From positions 62,821-106,200 of the forward strand of contig JAHDDO010000010.1 in the NCBI GenBank assembly GCA_020629315.1: DNA of 43,380 nt, given 5' to 3'. The DNA is from Saprospiraceae bacterium (GTDB lineage Bacteria; Bacteroidota; Bacteroidia; Chitinophagales; Saprospiraceae). Position numbers and translations under genes: made by a program. Shown one piece after another: positions 9,201 to 16,188 of this stretch (the stretch's first letter is position 1; each line of letters starts with the position of its first letter). The notes under the pieces were generated by a model. The model saw only the letters and a list, made by a program, of their open reading frames with translations. It was not told the DNA's origin and searched no databases.

Positions 9201-9611
9201 ATGGGCAGAATATTAGCAATAGATTATGGTCGCAAACGGTCAGGGATGGCAATAACAGATACATTGCAAATCTCTATAAATCCACTACCGACTATGCCTA
9301 CGCATTTACTGGAGGCCGCCTGCTTGGAAAAATTAAATCAAGGAGATGTGGATATATTGCTTTTTGGTTTACCTACACATACAGATGGAACAGAAACATA
9401 TCTGAAAGCTGATATAGATGGCTTCATTAAGAAATTGAAGAAAACCTTTCAAAAAGAACTTCAAATAGAATTTATTGACGAATCATTCAGTTCTGTGGAA
9501 GCAAGAAATGTACTTTTGCAAAGTGGCATCGGGAAAAAGAAACGACGAGAAAAAGGCAGAATTGACCAAATGAGCGCTGTTTTATTAATACGGCGCTACC
9601 TAAATTATTAA
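9201..9611 (+). CDS. ruvX: RuvX/YqgF family Holliday junction resolvase-like nuclease
   Basis: A 136-residue protein of normal family length. It has the RNase H-like fold signatures: MGRILAIDYGRKRSG with acidic Asp8, FIDESFSSVEA in the middle, and KGRIDQMSAVLLI near the C terminus. Family members act in 16S rRNA 5'-end processing and are proposed Holliday junction resolvases. The ATG at 9201 is chosen because it begins the conserved beta strand; an in-frame upstream ATG at 9120 would run the reading frame through the terminator. def starts one base after the stop, so the two are co-transcribed. Confidence 0.95.
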   Translation: MGRILAIDYGRKRSGMAITDTLQISINPLPTMPTHLLEAACLEKLNQGDVDILLFGLPTHTDGTETYLKADIDGFIKKLKKTFQKELQIEFIDESFSSVEARNVLLQSGIGKKKRREKGRIDQMSAVLLIRRYLNY

Positions 9612-9612
9612 A

Positions 9613-10164
9613 ATGATCTTACCCATATTTGCTTACGGCCAACCCGTACTTAAGAAACAATGCAAAGCGATTACGAAGGACTTCCCAGAACTTGCTACCT
9701 TGATAGATAATATGTGGGAAACCATGTATAATGCCCAAGGCGTAGGTTTAGCAGCGCCCCAAATCGGAAAAGATATTCGACTTTTTTTGGTAGACACATT
9801 GCAGCTCGAAGAAGATGACGAGGAGCTGAAGGGGTTTAAAAAAGTGTTTATTAATGCCCAGATGCAAGATGAATTTGGAGAGTATTGGCCATATGAAGAA
9901 GGCTGTCTTTCTATCCCTCAGGTACGCGGTGATGTAGAGCGAACCGAGTCGATTATCATCAAATATCTTGATGAGCACTTCAATGAACACGAAGAGGAAT
10001 TTGAAGGAATCAATGCTCGAGTTATCCAACATGAATATGATCATATCGAAGGAAAATTGTTCGTGGATCAGTTAAAACCCATTCGTAAAAGACGGATCAA
10101 ACGGAAGCTGGAAAATATCAAAAAGGGCGATATAAAAGTAAATTATAGAATGAAGTTCGTTTAG
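9613..10164 (+). CDS. def: Peptide deformylase
   Basis: This cytoplasmic metalloenzyme removes the formyl group from the initiator methionine of new proteins. All three family motifs are present in the 183 residues: GVGLAAPQIG (43-52), EGCLSIP with metal ligand Cys98, and HEYDH (140-144) with the two His ligands and catalytic Glu141. Length is typical. It starts one base after the ruvX stop, so translational coupling is likely. Downstream, a structured intergenic element begins within 6 nt of the stop. Confidence 0.97.
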   Translation: MILPIFAYGQPVLKKQCKAITKDFPELATLIDNMWETMYNAQGVGLAAPQIGKDIRLFLVDTLQLEEDDEELKGFKKVFINAQMQDEFGEYWPYEEGCLSIPQVRGDVERTESIIIKYLDEHFNEHEEEFEGINARVIQHEYDHIEGKLFVDQLKPIRKRRIKRKLENIKKGDIKVNYRMKFV

Positions 10165-10169
10165 GATTC

Positions 10170-10283
10170 GGGCGATTCCTCCGATGTCCTACGGATCATC
10201 GGGGCCAGGCTGTTACCGTCTCGCTGATTTCGCTCGGTATCCTGAATACTTCAGGATACTAAAACGTCCACATCCTTATCGCA
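10170..10283 (+). repeat. Structured intergenic element (GGGCGAT...GGCCAGG type), copy A
   Basis: GC-richer than its surroundings and non-coding. It begins GGGCGATTCC, folds a bulged stem-loop (10181-10189 with 10193-10202), continues GGCCAGGCTGTTACC, and has a perfect 10-bp stem with 3-nt loop (10237-10246 with 10250-10259). It ends near CGTCCACATCC. A related element lies on the minus strand at 16014-16128. It resembles intergenic repeats I remember from other Bacteroidota genomes; this was not checked. Confidence 0.55.
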
Positions 10284-10314
10284 ATACATGATCTAAAACA
10301 TATACATTAAAAGA

Positions 10315-10692
10315 ATGAAATATACTCGTCTATTACTAAGTCTATCCATATGGGTAGGTATACAGAGCTGCGTAAGAGATCAAGTGATACCCCCTGAATT
10401 TATATGTGATACAAGCAATACTATTGAACTAAGCTATTCTAGCGATATGGCAGAGATTATTACTAATTCTTGTGCGAATATCGGATGCCATGATGGCTCG
10501 GATAATTCAGGCGTCGTTCGAGATTACAGAACCTATTTAGGACTTTTGCCAGAATTGGAGAATGGAGAAATAAAAGCTGAAGTCTTTGCCCTTTTCTCGA
10601 TGCCAGTTACAGGTTCAGAAGGAGCAGCTAATTTTACAGACGAAGATAGATTAAAACTTGAGTGCTGGATAGATAATGGATTCCCAGAGTAG
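10315..10692 (+). CDS. Small putative lipoprotein with cytochrome c-like CX4CH motif
   Basis: A 125-residue protein with an N-terminal lipoprotein signal: a short positive start, a hydrophobic core and Cys19 in the context VGIQSC. The mature part has CANIGCHDG, with Cys53, Cys58 and His59 in a CX4CH spacing. This resembles the short cytochrome-like segment seen in many Bacteroidota lipoproteins before the word HDG. Heme attachment is not certain, since classical sites are CX2CH. There is no redox gene next to it. It is preceded by the structured element at 10170 and converges on rnhA. Function unknown beyond a likely periplasmic or membrane-attached location. Confidence 0.8.
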   Translation: MKYTRLLLSLSIWVGIQSCVRDQVIPPEFICDTSNTIELSYSSDMAEIITNSCANIGCHDGSDNSGVVRDYRTYLGLLPELENGEIKAEVFALFSMPVTGSEGAANFTDEDRLKLECWIDNGFPE

Positions 10693-10764
10693 CTTAACTC
10701 ACGCGTTTACTAAGGGTGATGTGATAGAGGGTATCAATAAGACGAGAAGGCTCCAATAATCAAA

Positions 10765-11403
10765 CTATTTCCTCCCGAAATCTGCAGGAATTTCCCCCCA
10801 TTCTTCAGTCTTCCACTTTACTACTTTTGTTTGATAATTATGGCTTTGAAGCCAAAGCAAAGCTCTGTCAACAAGTGCAAATAACACTTCGTTTTGGGCG
10901 ACTCTTTTTAAACTAGATTTTACCTTTTCATTTCGAACCCAGGCCATAGCTGTTTTGGAATCAGAATAGATTATTGTGTCATCGTCATTGGCCTTATAGA
11001 GATAGGCTAATCCATGCACAAGAGCCAGAAACTCGCCTATATTATTTGTTCCATGTTGAAATGGCCCCATTTTGAAAAGCTCCTCTTTTGTGGTCGTAAC
11101 TACACCTCTATATTCGAGTAGTCCAGGATTACCACTACAAGCTGCATCAACTGATATACTCTTTGGTACGATTATTTTTTTGAGTTCCCATTCGGATAAA
11201 ATGGGTTTTTTGCCAGATTGTTTAGATTCTACTTGATACGGTGTAGCGTATGCAGCATTGGCCGCTTCTAAACTGGGGTAAGAACGATATTTAGCATTGG
11301 GGTAGCCTTGAATTTGAGCTTTACATTCATCCCAAGTGTTGTATATGCCCGGATTGACACCTTCCCACACAACATAATACTTATTTTTGCGCTTTTTACT
11401 CAC
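10765..11403 (-). CDS. rnhA: Ribonuclease H1 with N-terminal viroplasmin-like domain
   Basis: The enzyme cleaves RNA in RNA-DNA hybrids. With a GTG start at 11403 it is 212 residues. An N-terminal hybrid-binding (caulimovirus viroplasmin-like) domain spans about 1-55 (KYYVVWEGVNPGIYNTWDEC). The RNase H domain has its catalytic acids Asp86 (ISVDAACSGNPG), Glu124 (NIGEFLAL), Asp148 (IIYSDSKTA) and Asp208. An ATG at 11421 would add six residues (MVTFVF). I prefer the GTG because the family typically starts with a basic stretch right before YYVVW, and because a near-consensus -7 box (CATATTTG, minus strand of 11427-11434) would leave little leader before 11421. It is divergent from tatD. Confidence 0.9.
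   Translation of the reverse strand: MSKKRKNKYYVVWEGVNPGIYNTWDECKAQIQGYPNAKYRSYPSLEAANAAYATPYQVESKQSGKKPILSEWELKKIIVPKSISVDAACSGNPGLLEYRGVVTTTKEELFKMGPFQHGTNNIGEFLALVHGLAYLYKANDDDTIIYSDSKTAMAWVRNEKVKSSLKRVAQNEVLFALVDRALLWLQSHNYQTKVVKWKTEEWGEIPADFGRK
11382..11389 (+). promoter_or_regulatory. Possible -7 promoter box for tatD, inside the rnhA 5' end
   Basis: TATTTTTG fits TAnnTTTG and lies 43 nt before the tatD ATG, within the coding start of the divergent rnhA. The gap between the two genes is only about 30 nt, so overlapping promoters are required. A TTG at 11354-11356 is at 25 nt spacing, longer than usual. Confidence 0.35.
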
Positions 11404-11431
11404 AAAGACGAAGGTAACCAATCAAGCAAAT

Positions 11432-12193
11432 ATGTTTATAGACACCCATGCACATATATATTTAGATGAATTTAAGGAAGAGTGGGATACCATGGCACAT
11501 TCCTTTAGTGAAGCAGGCATAGATAAGGTATATCTACCTAATATAGATGCTGATTCTATATCTGATGTAAATGCATTAGCTGACTTACACCCAAATACAT
11601 GTATTCCAATGATGGGTTTACATCCTTGTTATGTAAAAGAAGACGTTACGGCGCAGTTAGAAAAGATTGAAGCGCAATTGGACAAAAGAACCTATGCGGC
11701 TATTGGTGAGATTGGCATTGATTTACATTGGGACCTAAGTCATGTTAAAGAACAACAAGAAGCTTTTGAACAACAAATAAAATGGGCGCTTTCCAGAAAG
11801 ATGCCTATTGTTATCCATTCAAGAAAGAGTTTAGAAGAAACGATCTCTACTGTCGAAAAATATCAAGATGGAACGCTGACCGGCATATTTCATTGTTTTA
11901 ATGGTACGATAGATCAGGTGCAGCGTATAGTAGAGCTTGGGTTTTATATGGGTTTAGGAGGCGTGATAACGTTCAAAAATGCAAAACTAGATGAAATGGT
12001 GCGTGCAATACCCCAAGAAAACATAGTATTAGAGACAGATGCGCCGTATTTAAGCCCGCATCCGAATAGGGGTAAGCGAAATACACCCATGTATTTGCCC
12101 ATTATTGCACAAAAAGTGGCTGATATAAGGGGTGAAACATTGGAAATGGTGGGAAAATATACCAGTGGTAACAGTATGAATCTATTTAACTAG
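11432..12193 (+). CDS. tatD: TatD family metal-dependent hydrolase (DNase)
   Basis: A 253-residue TIM-barrel metalloenzyme of the TatD family, whose members are 3'-5' exonucleases and D-aminoacyl-tRNA or DNA-repair hydrolases. Metal ligands are visible: HAH (His6, His8) in MFIDTHAHIYLDE, Glu93 in AAIGEIGIDLHWD, His129 in IVIHSRKS, His154 in GIFHCFNG, and Asp203 in LETDAPYLSP. The ATG at 11432 is chosen because it begins the first conserved strand; an in-frame upstream ATG at 11387 would overlap rnhA and add 15 unconserved residues. Confidence 0.95.
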   Translation: MFIDTHAHIYLDEFKEEWDTMAHSFSEAGIDKVYLPNIDADSISDVNALADLHPNTCIPMMGLHPCYVKEDVTAQLEKIEAQLDKRTYAAIGEIGIDLHWDLSHVKEQQEAFEQQIKWALSRKMPIVIHSRKSLEETISTVEKYQDGTLTGIFHCFNGTIDQVQRIVELGFYMGLGGVITFKNAKLDEMVRAIPQENIVLETDAPYLSPHPNRGKRNTPMYLPIIAQKVADIRGETLEMVGKYTSGNSMNLFN

Positions 12194-12339
12194 CCCATTC
12201 TTACAGTCATATAATCATCCAGGCACATCTTCAACTATTTAGGGTTCTGTTAGCTACATATTTAAAAAAGAAAAATATAAAATTCACTTACGTCAAAAAG
12301 AGTATTTTTTTCATCTTAGTGGGTGAAAGAGAAAGTTTT

Positions 12340-12427
12340 GGAGAGGTGCTCGAGTGGCTGAAGAGGCACGCCTGGAAAGCGTGTATACCCCAAAAGGGTA
12401 TCGAGGGTTCGAATCCCTCTCTCTCCG
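12340..12427 (+). tRNA. tRNA-Ser (anticodon GGA)
   Basis: The acceptor stem pairs 12340-12346 with 12420-12426 (last pair G-T), with discriminator G at 12427. The anticodon stem CACGC/GCGTG encloses loop CTGGAAA with anticodon GGA at 12374-12376. A long variable arm with a TACCC/GGGTA stem makes it class II, as serine tRNAs are. The T arm is GAGGG-TTCGAAT-CCCTC. The 3' CA at 12428-12429 follows, but a full CCA is not encoded. Confidence 0.97.
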
Positions 12428-12581
12428 CAGTTCGAACGCGACAAAAACTATACTCTGTGTTAAATTTACAGTCGGCAATGAGAAATCCTAAGTGATATTG
12501 TTCCAATGGGAATATAAATATTTCTAAATTAGGGTCTCAGATATTTTTATTGTTTAAACGAATTAGAAAACCAAACTAATC

Positions 12582-13313
12582 ATGCGAAAATTATTAGCAT
12601 TCAGTATTATTTTTTGTGTTCTTGCTTTTTTCGGTGCAACAGAGGTATTAGCTCAGGATGCAGCAGCAGAAGCTTCATCTTCAGGCTTCCAGATTTTGAA
12701 AGAAAAATTCATTGAGGGAGATTGGAGATTTATGAGTTTAGTACTTGTATGTCTAATCTTAGGATTGGCATTTTGTATAGAAAGAATTATAACACTAAAT
12801 ATTGCAACTACCAATACAGATAAATTATTGGCTAGAATAGACAGTAGTCTAGCAAGTGGTGACCTAGATGGCGCTATGGAAGTTGCAAAATCAACACCTG
12901 GACCAACAGCTAGTATCCTTTATGAAGGATTACGAAATGCAAAATCAGGCCCAGAAGCAGTGGAAAAAGCAATCGTATCTTATGGCTCAGTCCAAATGGG
13001 TCTTTTAGAAAAAGGGTTAGTATGGATTTCATTATTTATAGCAATCGCACCGATGCTTGGTTTCATGGGTACGGTAATAGGTATGATACAGGCCTTCGAT
13101 AGAATTGAGGCAGTAGGAGACCTTTCACCTTCAGTTGTTGCGGGTGGTATTAAAGTAGCCCTACTAACGACTGTATTTGGTCTTATTGTAGCGATTATCT
13201 TACAGATCTTTTACAATTATATCATTTCTAAGATTGATGGAATTGTAAATAAAATGGAAGATGCTTCTATAGGATTAGTTGACGTAATGGCGAGAAACGG
13301 GGTTTTTAAATAA
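12582..13313 (+). CDS. exbB: MotA/TolQ/ExbB family proton channel subunit
   Basis: An inner-membrane channel subunit of 243 residues that uses the proton gradient to power an outer-membrane or motility process together with ExbD-type partners. An N-terminal signal-like extension (hydrophobic, ending EVLAQDAAAEA) precedes the usual three helices at about 49-70, 146-172 and 190-215. The family segment APMLGFMGTVIGMIQAF is intact, with a second conserved stretch GGIKVALLTTVFGLIVA. It heads a four-gene set with a small membrane protein and two ExbD proteins. Which outer-membrane system it energises cannot be told from the sequence; TonB transport is the default guess. Confidence 0.93.
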   Translation: MRKLLAFSIIFCVLAFFGATEVLAQDAAAEASSSGFQILKEKFIEGDWRFMSLVLVCLILGLAFCIERIITLNIATTNTDKLLARIDSSLASGDLDGAMEVAKSTPGPTASILYEGLRNAKSGPEAVEKAIVSYGSVQMGLLEKGLVWISLFIAIAPMLGFMGTVIGMIQAFDRIEAVGDLSPSVVAGGIKVALLTTVFGLIVAIILQIFYNYIISKIDGIVNKMEDASIGLVDVMARNGVFK

Positions 13314-13356
13314 TCCAGTTTCGAAATCACATTATCAAACTAATAAAAAATAGAAG

Positions 13357-13863
13357 ATGAAAGGTATTTATGATTTATTTACAAAAAATGGCCAGTTAAT
13401 AGCCTTAGGCATTGGTCTGATTTGTATCATCGCGGTTTTTGCCTCCATTTTCGGTGGACTTGCAAACTCTGGTTTTGATACATCTACAGACTTAAATGCG
13501 ATACTTAAAGATGGAGGAGGTGACGGTTTTAACTTTTTCAATACCGCTGTTTCTATTCCTCAAATTTTAACTATAGCAGCTGTAGCTATTATTTTGATTT
13601 TTGGTGTTTTAGGATTAGTGACTAACCCTAAAGGATCACTAATTATGCTTATAGCTTTAGGTGTACTAGTCGGACTATTCTTCATATTGACATCTATGTC
13701 AGAAGCGGAAACAGCAGGAAAAATAGCGGCCCTTACTGACAGATATGATATAGATGATGGGACGAGTAAAATGCTGAGTGGAGGAATAAAAACCGCTGTT
13801 GCATTAGCTGTTCTATCTCTCATAGGAATGGTTTTAATGGAGATTTATAACTTCTTTAAATAA
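13357..13863 (+). CDS. Conserved-looking membrane protein between exbB and exbD
   Basis: A 168-residue hydrophobic protein of no family I recognise. Four membrane segments are predicted by eye: about 13-32 (LIALGIGLICIIAVFASIF), 66-85, 92-111 and 144-165. A small polar loop between the first two carries GGGDGFNFF. It sits 43 nt after exbB and 6 nt before exbD, so it is almost surely co-transcribed and may be an accessory part of the same energised complex. That role is inferred from position only. Confidence 0.85.
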   Translation: MKGIYDLFTKNGQLIALGIGLICIIAVFASIFGGLANSGFDTSTDLNAILKDGGGDGFNFFNTAVSIPQILTIAAVAIILIFGVLGLVTNPKGSLIMLIALGVLVGLFFILTSMSEAETAGKIAALTDRYDIDDGTSKMLSGGIKTAVALAVLSLIGMVLMEIYNFFK

Positions 13864-13869
13864 TTAACT

Positions 13870-14421
13870 ATGCCTCGAACAAGTTCAAGGGACCGGATGA
13901 ATAATGAGATCAATGCAGGATCTATGGCAGACATAGCCTTCTTGCTACTTATTTTCTTCCTGGTAACTACAACCATAGACGTGGACAAAGGGGTACTAGT
14001 GAAGTTACCGCCTTGGTCTAATGAACCACCACCGGAATTAAAGCTTAATGAGCGAAATGTATTTTCTGTACTTGTAAACTCGGAGAATCAGTTATTGGTA
14101 CGAAATGAACCAACAGACATTGATGATCTTAGGGAACGATGTAAAGAATTTATCATGAACCCGGAGGGCTTGAAAACTTTGGCGAAAAGTCCTAAACAAG
14201 CGATCGTTTCATTAAAAAATGATAGAGGTACGGAATATAAAACCTACCTACTTGTTTATAATGAGCTTAAAGCTGCTTACAATGAATTGCGTGAGGAAGC
14301 CGCTCAAAGTCGTTATGGCAAATCATTTGAATATTTAACTAAAGATCAGCAAAGAGCAATACGTACGGATATACCGCTTGTATTATCAGAAGCTGAACCT
14401 TCCGATTTTGGAGACGAATAG
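13870..14421 (+). CDS. exbD: ExbD/TolR family protein, first copy
   Basis: An inner-membrane subunit with one N-terminal helix and a periplasmic domain, 183 residues. The helix segment INAGSMADIAFLLLIFFLV contains the family's conserved proton-path Asp (Asp21). A periplasmic beta-alpha domain follows (NVFSVLVNSENQLLV), then a longer helical part (about 110-160) than in classical ExbD. It starts 6 nt after the membrane protein gene. It differs from the second ExbD both in the helix (MAD versus LPD) and in the tail, suggesting a heteromeric ExbD pair. Confidence 0.93.
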   Translation: MPRTSSRDRMNNEINAGSMADIAFLLLIFFLVTTTIDVDKGVLVKLPPWSNEPPPELKLNERNVFSVLVNSENQLLVRNEPTDIDDLRERCKEFIMNPEGLKTLAKSPKQAIVSLKNDRGTEYKTYLLVYNELKAAYNELREEAAQSRYGKSFEYLTKDQQRAIRTDIPLVLSEAEPSDFGDE

Positions 14422-14435
14422 AAAAAAAGCCTAGT

Positions 14436-14903
14436 ATGTCTAAGTTTCAGAAAAAAAGAGGTAAATCCTCTCCAGCGATATCTACGGCATCATTGCCAGA
14501 TATCATTTTCATGCTTTTGTTCTTCTTCATGGTAGTTACCGTACTTAGAGACTCTACGTTGAAAGTGAGTGTAAATGTGCCAAATGCTACCGAGCTTACT
14601 AAGCTTGAAAAGAAATCATTAGTTAATTATCTATACATAGGAAAGCCTTTACAAAACTATCAGGATGTGTACGGTACCAAGCCTACATTGCAGCTTGGTG
14701 ATAAGATTTCTAAAATTGCGGATATTCCGTTATTCTTAGAGCAGCACAAAAACACTGTTCCTGAAGCGCAAAGACCTGGTATCAACTCTTCACTTCGTGT
14801 CGATGGTGAAGTAACGATGGGAATTGTTAGTGACGTGAAGACTGAATTACGAAAATCTAACCAGCTTAAGGTCAATTATTCTGCAAAGCCTAAAGTGGAT
14901 TAA
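14436..14903 (+). CDS. exbD: ExbD/TolR family protein, second copy
   Basis: A 155-residue inner-membrane partner of the ExbB upstream. A basic N terminus (MSKFQKKRGKSS) precedes the helix ISTASLPDIIFMLLFFFMV, with the conserved Asp at residue 22. The periplasmic domain contains NYLYIGKPLQNYQ, a form common to the second ExbD of Bacteroidota clusters as I recall. It follows the first exbD by 14 nt and is the last gene of the operon, with a perfect terminator 21 nt downstream of its stop. Confidence 0.93.
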   Translation: MSKFQKKRGKSSPAISTASLPDIIFMLLFFFMVVTVLRDSTLKVSVNVPNATELTKLEKKSLVNYLYIGKPLQNYQDVYGTKPTLQLGDKISKIADIPLFLEQHKNTVPEAQRPGINSSLRVDGEVTMGIVSDVKTELRKSNQLKVNYSAKPKVD

Positions 14904-14924
14904 ACAATAAAGTCTATAATATCA

Positions 14925-14959
14925 AAAGAGTAGTTTGAACATCAAACTACTCTTTTTTT
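14925..14959 (+). terminator. Rho-independent terminator of the exbBD operon
   Basis: A perfect 14-bp stem (14925-14938 with 14942-14955) closes a 3-nt ACA loop and runs into seven Ts. No gene follows until 15152 on the minus strand; in between only a G-rich patch (15046-15065) stands out. Confidence 0.95.
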
Positions 14960-15151
14960 GTACCCTTTTCCTAGATAATGTCACTGCCTTATTAGGGCAA
15001 ATAGAAGTGCTCAATAAAGCAAGATTGGACATCAATGTATTATTTGGGGTGGGCTCAGTGGGGGGCTGCGAATATAAATGTAAATTTTAACATATATGGT
15101 AAGTAACGATATTCTTTTACATAATTCTTTAAGAGGTAATTAGGCTTGTAT

Positions 15152-15592
15152 TTAGAGTTTCAAGTCACTTTTTAATTGCCACTCTACAGGACGACGTCCA
15201 CCTAAAAACGATTCTGTCATTTCCCTTAATTTCGAGATATGTTCTAATTGAAACATATCTTCCTTTATAGCTAACTCAACAGTTTCAGTGAATGCTTGAT
15301 TATGTTTAAGAAGTTGAATTTTTACTCTTTTATCCTTATCACGTCTAAGTTGGTGTACGTCATAAAAAATGTTATTACACCTTTCAACAAACTTAGCTCT
15401 AATCAGTAATAAGCCCAATGACTCCCTATGGCTGATAACATCTTGGATATCTTTAAATACATCGTCTATAAAGTACTTGGCTAATTCAATTTGTTGTGGA
15501 GATAAAGGAGTTGGCTTAGTTTCCATTATTACTTTCGCTTCTGAGAGTACGCTTTTTACCACATCATCAGGTTTGGTACATGAGCTCTCCAT
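15152..15592 (-). pseudogene. C-terminal helical half of a split nucleotidyltransferase
   Basis: A 146-residue frame that looks all-helical (IELAKYFIDDVFKDIQDV, then LLLIRAKFVERCNNIFYDV). It overlaps the end of the next minus-strand frame (15567-15887) by 26 nt in another register. Its first residues MESSC are read from bases that in the other frame encode HGELMY. Removing one base near 15567-15575 would join HGELMY directly to KPDDVVKSVLSEAKVI, giving a single protein of about 245 residues with nucleotidyltransferase head and helical tail, an arrangement common in Bacteroidota. Alternatives are a genuine two-gene unit of MNT/HEPN style, programmed frameshifting or a base-call error. No HEPN RX4-6H motif is evident. 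Confidence 0.6.
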
Positions 15593-15887
15593 GGTATAGC
15601 ATATGGGCCGTATGCGGACTAGAGGATTCCTTTTTAAAGTATGCTCTGATTTGTTTAGGCGGGTTTTTAAAGTATTCTATTTCTATACCGTCAATCTGAG
15701 TATTTCCTCTTTCTCGGTATTCACATTTTTCATTGAGAATAATGTATACATCTATATCTGAGTGTGGATCAACGCTTGCATAGATTAGCGAACCCGATAA
15801 TACAACTCCTATGACATCTTCATCGTGTATCGTGTAGTCTATAAATTTTTGAGCAGCGGTCCTGTATTTAGCTAGAATCTCTTTCAT
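15567..15887 (-). CDS. Nucleotidyltransferase-domain protein (MNT-like), probably the N-terminal part of a frameshifted gene
   Basis: A 106-residue protein with the DNA polymerase beta-like nucleotidyltransferase signature GSLIYASVDPHSDID: Gly32-Ser33, then metal ligands Asp44 and Asp46. A third acidic position is likely in DGIEIEYF. The fold is cut soon after SPHTAHMLYHGELMYQT by a stop in this frame, while coding character continues in the neighbouring frame (see 15152-15592). Stand-alone MNT proteins of this size do exist as antitoxins, so an intact short protein cannot be excluded. The real substrate is unknown. Confidence 0.7.
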   Translation of the reverse strand: MKEILAKYRTAAQKFIDYTIHDEDVIGVVLSGSLIYASVDPHSDIDVYIILNEKCEYRERGNTQIDGIEIEYFKNPPKQIRAYFKKESSSPHTAHMLYHGELMYQT

Positions 15888-16013
15888 GAAGTGACATTAT
15901 TTGCTTTGATAATATACGTAATGAATTTGATTGGAAGCGATCTCAAAAATATCTGTATCCATGAGTCCAAGGAGATAATGTTTTGAAAAAGGGTAAAGGG
16001 TGTAATGGTCGGA

Positions 16014-16128
16014 GGTATACTTGCGATAGCGATGGGAGCGGTCTCACGAATGTGGGAGTCCGAAGACCCCTGGGCTGAAGGACCTGGCCGCGGACGTAGC
16101 GCCGACGATGAATATCGGCGGATCGCCC
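16014..16128 (-). repeat. Structured intergenic element (GGGCGAT...GGCCAGG type), copy B
   Basis: Read on the minus strand, it starts GGGCGATCC (16128), contains the stem-loop GCCGA/TCGGC (16101-16105 with 16115-16119), then GGCCAGG (16083-16089) followed by TCCTTCAGCCCAGGGG and a GGTCT/AGACC inverted repeat. It shares order and key words with copy A at 10170, but after GGCCAGG the two differ (CTGTTACC in A). Both lie just 3' of a gene on the same strand. Confidence 0.55.
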
Positions 16129-16162
16129 AAAAAAAATACCTCATTCGATGACGAATGAGGTA
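16129..16162 (-). terminator. Rho-independent terminator of mscL
   Basis: On the minus strand, a perfect 11-bp stem (16152-16162 with 16137-16147) with a 4-nt loop is followed by eight Ts (As at 16129-16136 on the plus strand). It is 26 nt after the mscL stop. Confidence 0.93.
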
Positions 16163-16188
16163 CCTGTGTAAGTAAATCGGTTACGAAA

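Larger units (their letters stand above)
15888..16188. other. Intergenic region with element copy B and the mscL terminator
   Basis: This 301-nt gap holds the mscL terminator (16129-16162), the structured element at 16014-16128, and about 125 nt of unremarkable AT-rich sequence upstream of the nucleotidyltransferase. A minus-strand open frame across 15884-16144 is explained by the element and has no coding character. Confidence 0.6.

Noticed and set aside
12288..12506. Minus-strand open frame across the tRNA-Ser
   Set aside because: It runs through the whole tRNA gene in reverse; the fold of the tRNA is complete, so no protein is supported.
15152..15887. MNT/HEPN toxin-antitoxin pair
   Set aside because: The overlap and the MNT-like head fit, but no HEPN RX4-6H motif is visible and the two frames join into one sensible protein; a frameshifted single gene is simpler. 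Kept only as an alternative.
15884..16144. 86-residue minus-strand open frame between mscL and the nucleotidyltransferase
   Set aside because: It covers the mscL terminator and the structured element; its composition (RRYSSSALRPRPGPSAQG) reflects the GC-rich repeat and not a protein.
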